A DNA stretch of 64,000 bases from Straminergon stramineum (lineage: Eukaryota; Streptophyta; Bryopsida; Hypnales; Calliergonaceae). Of the stretch, positions 59,359 through 64,000 are shown piece by piece. The notes under the pieces are model-generated. The model was not told where the DNA came from and did no database searches. It saw only the letters and a list, made by a program, of their open reading frames with translations. Each line of letters begins with the position of its first letter. Position 1 is the first letter of the stretch. A program made the translations under genes and the position numbers. Location: NCBI GenBank assembly GCA_963920665.1, contig OY987263.1, positions 40,645,218 to 40,709,217 of the forward strand, given 5' to 3'.

Positions 59359-61387
59359 ATGGCGCCCCTGTGTCTGGCTCTATCTACACTTTTGCTTCTA
59401 GTGTTTGCAGGATCTGCGAGCGCGCAATTGCCGTGCTTAGGTTTGGGACCCGACTTGCACTACTGCGAAACCCGTCGCTTTTCATTCCTTGAAATAGCGA
59501 CAAAACGAGGGGTGAGTGAAAAAAGTCACAAGGGACAAATCATGGGTCCGACTTAGATACTAACAATAGATCATTTTCAGTGAGAAGCGACACAACTCCA
59601 GATTTCCTCAATGAAAAACGACGGGTTTCGCTCTAGTGTTGTTACATTACTCGTGTCTGACGTACCTCACCTTGGCTTCCGAAGCCTCCCCAGATCCGAC
59701 CTGTTGCTCCGAGGTAGTCAACTTGACGACAGATTACGGCCTCGGGTGTCTGTGCGAGGTGATAAATTTCGATCAAGCCAATCCGGACAGCTTTGCTAGT
59801 CAATCCATCATCCCAAGAAGAATGTACAACTTAAATGGCGATTGCAGTGCCCATGCCGACATGACCAACTGTTCGGGTTCCAATCCGCCTCCTGCGGGGG
59901 GGATAACCACCCCTCCAACTTCGGTAACTATGCCTCCGAGTTTGGGTGGGACGTCTCCTGGAGTTGAAACGCCGACATTGGGATGGACTTCTCCTCCTGC
60001 AAAGAATTCCAAAGGTGCAGATCTAAAGTAATGAACTTAGTTGAGATGTTTTGGGATTCGCTTGGCCGAGTTGATGATATTTGATCGGGCTTGGATACTG
60101 GGTTGGTTGGTAATGTACATTCAGTGCTCTTTATTATAATGGTCTTCTAGATCGGAAGTGGCATAATTGTAGAATATGCTACAGGACAAATCCGAATAAT
60201 GTGAAATTGGACATTAAGTCCAAATTCCATCCCTAGTGTATCCTATTCTATCATCACTGGACATTTTGGATTCCTCTTTAGATATATCTTGCATACTTGC
60301 CACGGTGTCATTGACTGTAGCACACTTGTTACACAATGGGAACATAATTCAAATTGGGATATATCCACATGGTGAGATTAGATTAAGAGGCTTCAGTGCT
60401 TTCCTACATGTGAGTTTCGATCAACACTCTCATTGGGGGTGCCATCTCCTCCTAGTAGGTGTTCTAAAGGTACTGAAACTTAAGACTGATGTTTCTGGAT
60501 TGGCTTGGGTTGACATGATTGATTCGGAATACACAGGATAAATCTAATGTGAATTGGGACAAATGGCCCTTTGTATCTGAATTCCGTTCCTTGTGTATCC
60601 TATTCTATCATCAGTGGACATAGACTAAGGATTTTTTCAAAAATTCCATACATGGACATTTTGGATTTTTCATATGATCGATGGATCTCCATAGTACTTG
60701 CGATGTTGTCATTGACGGTAGCACCCTTTACACATAGTATGGCAAGTACAATATATTTTTGTGGTGAAATTAGATAAAGACATTTCAGTATTTTGTTGTG
60801 GGTTTCTAAAGACTGAAACTGAAGGTGTGGTTGGTGTACTTACTAGTGGCGTGTATTGTCTGATGTTATAGCTTCGATGGGCGCTCTTGTGGGGGGAAGT
60901 GTCGGGGGATTGAGTGTATTTTGGTTCATCGTGTATGTTATTATGAAATGTTTGCAGAGTTCCAATATCAAAATCAAGTGGGACTTGAACGCTCCTTGCT
61001 GGTGCTACCAACGTCGTAGTGAGAAGACACATCCCAGTCTCCATCCCAGTCACGGTGGATCAGGTATATACCTTGTATTGCATGTACCTCAGTTAATTAC
61101 ATCCACATGGCACATGCTTTCGATCGGATTTCAACACTCTCGCTCTTGTTTTCTAGTTTTGATCTTGACTCCTAGCCTTCCGGCATTGATAAATATTTCT
61201 GAAATGATTCTGATGCCTGTTCACTAAATTATGAAGTCATTCGTTAAAATTTGTACTATGTTAAAGTTTAATTGGCTTTTGTGACTTCTCAGATGGAGTA
61301 CATCACCCGGCTTTTCACCCACCACCCTACCCCTCACCTTACCAGGCACCGTATCCAGTACATTTCAATTTGGCCACTCGTGCTTGA
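59359..61387 (+). CDS. Lipid transfer protein with transmembrane anchor, split by a CACTA MITE
   Basis: Coding parts are 59359-59457, 59642-60014, 60872-61063 and 61293-61387 (TGA), 252 residues if the MITE at 59458-59638 is left out. ATG 59359 opens a clear signal peptide (MAPLCLALSTLLLLVFAG, cut near SASA/Q). The eight-cysteine non-specific lipid transfer fold follows: QLPC, HYSCLTYL, DPTCC, GCLC, LNGDC and MTNC, in the family order C-C-CC-CxC-C-C. Next is a Pro/Thr/Gly-rich linker. Exon 3 encodes a transmembrane helix (GGSVGGLSVFWFIVYVI) and a basic, Cys-containing stretch (APCWCYQRRSEK). Exon 4 gives a His/Pro/Tyr-rich tail. Exon phases match. Related plant proteins usually end in a GPI signal; here a cytosolic tail follows. 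They act at the cell surface in cutin or lipid transport. The MITE introduces stops unless removed. Confidence 0.75.
59458..59638. mobile_element. 181-bp CACTA MITE inserted in the LTP coding sequence
   Basis: The ends CACTACTGCGAAACCCGTCG and its near-exact inverse, ending TAGTG, are flanked by the 3-bp duplication TTG (59455-59457 and 59639-59641). About 30 bp of each end are inverted. Removing the element and one TTG joins the two halves of the lipid transfer fold in frame (GPDL then LHYSC). It contains a GTGAGT donor-like site (59512) and a TTTTCAG acceptor-like site (59580), but that splice would run into TGA. Confidence 0.9.
60015..60871 (+). repeat. LTP intron with duplicated exon end
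   Basis: Two diverged copies of a roughly 360-bp unit are present, sharing GTGTATCCTATTCTATCATCA and GGACATTTTGGATT. In the second part, 60425-60469 mimics the end of the upstream exon: SLGVPSPPSRCSK, then a GT donor, against TLGWTSPPAKNSK, then GT. So the duplication includes the exon's 3' end and leaves an open, in-phase pseudo-exon. Confidence 0.6.
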
Positions 61388-64000
61388 TCAATTGAGCAGC
61401 TAGAAGTTTGGAACTGATATATCATGGAATGCATGCATTTCAGAAGAGTTTGCAATCAAAAATGTTTCCACAATAGTGTGGAAGGATTTTAGTATTCAAT
61501 TTTCAACCAAACGACAGCCGATTCGTTTGCTAAGTTTGACACCAAGTTAAGGAAGCTGGAAACATAGATGGACAGTTCATTCGAACTTCGTACTTCTTCT
61601 AGGCAGTGCTAGCCATGTGATTAGATGCTTATGAAGCTGGAATCAACAAAACGTTGGAAATCTTCGTTGGAAATCTTCCTTGTCATCAGTAGGCTAGCTA
61701 CTGATTGCTTTAATTTCGATCAAGACTCAAGTGTGAGCATGTAATGGGAAGGCACGGCTTTACCTTCTACCTGGGATTGGAATTCTAGATTACGAAAGAG
61801 TGAAGCTAGTTTCCCTCTCAATGAATTCGGAAAGAGGCTACGATCAGCAACGCAAGAGCAACTCTGCAATGTAGAAGTTGAACATTGAACATATGCATCG
61901 AGGCTCACATGCATGACTGTTGATTATGCACCAGAAGGCTGTTGTGTAATCATTTTAGTAATGTTTGTCATGGCCAAGGAAGAGTGTCAGCGTTGCGTGG
62001 AAGTCCTCATTTAATCCCTAAAATTCCTTGCAACCACACTGTGGTTCTGGAGGTTTTGGTCAACTGCTGCGGTTTGAATTTTGACATTCACACTCAATAT
62101 TTATGTTTTTGGATGTACATTTTATACGAATCTGAAAATATAATTTGCAAGCACATGCAAGTTCAATTGCATTTTCTATGCATTTTTGGGTGATTTGGAC
62201 TCAAAAACTCAATTTCTGAAATTGTTGAAGGAATTGTGAGGAATTGTCACTTGGCAATTTTCTTGACACTTGAGGATGTTCTTTGTCACAGGCAATGGCA
62301 TGAAAAATTACCTTTTAGGCTATAAAAATTGTGTTTTAAGAACTTTTCTTCAATTTTGTTTTCCCTCACTTTTTGGTGTTACAATATATTGAATATAACA
62401 ATCAACTATTTGGATCGTAGAGAAGGTTTTTTAAAAAATGGGATGATTTTATTGATGTTTTGGGGATGTTTTATTCTTTTTAGTGGGACCTTAGTAATGC
62501 AATGTGTATTTAAGTGTTTCAGAAAGTGGATTCAAGTTTTGATTTTGGGTATACTAGTTTTCAACCCTAGCATTTACATCATACTAAAAGATGCAAACTA
62601 TATTCAATATTCTCTAATTTTCATTGAATTTTGAAGTTGAAGTACCCCACTTGCATGTTCACTTGTGAAAATAATTGTTTCTACTTTGAACTAGTAGATC
62701 TCACAAACCATAAGAAATTTGAGTTCAAATGAACTTTTGAATGTATAGAGTGTTTCAATTACCCAAAATCGTTGTCATCAATGTTCTTCCTAGTTAAGTA
62801 GTTAGTGACTGTATATATTTTGAACCTCATATAGATGAACACAATTTTGCAAACTTGAAATGTACCCTCGAGAGGTTAATTTGTTTATACAATGTGACAA
62901 GTAACTCCTTTCATAGTAGTGCACTAATAATGATATCAATGTTTATACCATTAATTATGAAGTCTAACACTAAATGTCAATAATACTACTAGTATTATGA
63001 GCACTAAATGTCAACTATTGTAATTTTTAGTAGTGTTCATGAGTGATTGCAAGAAACATTGGGTATTTTTTTGTCATACATAAATAGCTTGATGGACTTG
63101 TAATCGACTTGTACAAATTTTCACTTTAATTTTGTGTGAAGCATGAATCCAATGAACTTTAATTTTTTATTGGAGATGGATGTTTCCATTGTAATCATGT
63201 CTCTTACTTTTCAAAAATCAATAAATCATTATATACCATATTTCAAAGTCATATTTGTTCATTTGTCACACTTTGAGGTTTAGTGGTTTCAATGAGTACT
63301 ATGGTGCACCCAAAATTAATGATCTAACTCTTAAACTTTTGTGGTCTATTCCCACAATAGTCTATTGAGGGGAATCTAAAAATAGATCATTTTATGTCCT
63401 CCATGTCCGTGCAAATAGGGCTCCATGGTGCTCATATTTCTAAACATTGAAGATGGTTTTAAACTCATTCTTTTGGTAAAAACTCATCACCATCAAGTCT
63501 TAATAAATTACAAATTTTTTATTTTCTTTGTAAATTTTTTTCCTATTTTTTACATATTAAAACATCAAAGTACCTAGTTTCTTGAGATTCTACACCAAGT
63601 TCTAAACTTTTCTAGTTCTCCTATTTAGAAAAAAACATGAAGGTACCTTCCCAAAATGTACTAGTGCACTAAATGTCAAGAATACTACTAATGTTAGCAA
63701 TACTAAAAATCAACAAGAACCGAGGCACAAACAATATTTGTCAACTAAATGAGAATTAAAATGACTCATTTAATACAATAAGTAACATAATGATAAAATA
63801 ATATCATTGTTATTGTATTTTGACTTGCGTCTTTTAAATGGTTTCAAGAATACAATACAAAGTGAGATTGTTAGTATACTAGTAGTATGTTACAAATGTA
63901 ATTTTTCAAGCAATTTCTATTGGTAATTAGAGTGGAGTATTACAATGGCCTCCACCTATTCTCAAAACTTAAAATTTCATAGATTATTCACACTATATCT
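61388..64000. other. No gene recognised to the end of the window
   Basis: After the LTP stop the sequence becomes AT-rich. Short frames (61942-62193, 62329-62634) are hydrophobic or low in complexity and have no splice or family support. Repeated ACTAAATGTCAA and ACTACTA phrases at 62970-63020 and 63660-63700 are simple duplications. Confidence 0.45.

Noticed and set aside
1..64000. tRNA, rRNA or other structured RNA genes
   Set aside because: I saw no sequence with convincing tRNA arms, rRNA similarity or snRNA motifs. A covariance-model scan would be the decisive test.

Overview
The window is nuclear plant DNA. It has long AT-rich stretches, genes split by GT-AG introns of about 0.1 to 2 kb, many small inverted-repeat transposons, a 5'-truncated LINE and a degenerate transposase. 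Four features point to a streptophyte that is not a seed plant: an AUX1/LAX-type auxin permease diverged well beyond the usual land-plant sequences, a plastid-type tryptophan synthase alpha exon, an eight-cysteine lipid transfer protein, and NLI-interacting-factor (FCP1-like) proteins with a DLNG motif. A charophyte alga such as Chara, or an early-diverging land plant, would fit. I cannot fix the species from sequence alone.

Layout. 2.28-8.57 kb (+): seven exons of an AUX1/LAX-like auxin carrier whose first coding exon I could not find. 8.7-11.1 kb: inverted-repeat elements. 12.66-13.41 kb: last exon of tryptophan synthase alpha (-), with a LINE fragment inserted just upstream in its intron. 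14.4-16.4 kb: a CACTA foldback element and a TTAA-flanked element. 18.2-19.1 kb (+): an intronless NIF/FCP1-like gene. 20-25.3 kb: more elements, some nested or tandem. 25.9-28.6 kb: retroelement-like. 30.3-31.8 kb (-): a broken transposase. 32.2-32.9 kb: a first cluster of an unusual 18-24 bp palindrome. 35.06-38.55 kb (-): an unrecognised gene with a signal-anchor start. 43.7-57.3 kb: a richer-GC block with a large multi-exon gene family member (+). It carries a ParB/DGQHR-like motif, a conserved unknown middle part, a low-complexity charged region and a degenerate NIF/FCP1-like end, followed by a long inverted repeat. 59.36-61.39 kb (+): a membrane-anchored lipid transfer protein gene split by a small CACTA element.

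Two signals stand out. First, the palindrome (consensus ATCAGACCGCGCGGTCTGAT) occurs about 30 times, between genes, in introns, as a 57-bp tandem array, and in frame inside coding sequence as an (N/D)QTxRSD peptide. Second, otherwise continuous reading frames in at least four loci are broken almost only by TAG, while no gene whose end I can place terminates in TAG. In one tandem repeat the TAG lines up with CAG. Recoding, or decay of CAG by CHG-methylation-linked deamination, are the two explanations to separate.

The genes do not form an operon or obvious pathway; this is a eukaryotic region with independent genes separated by transposon debris.
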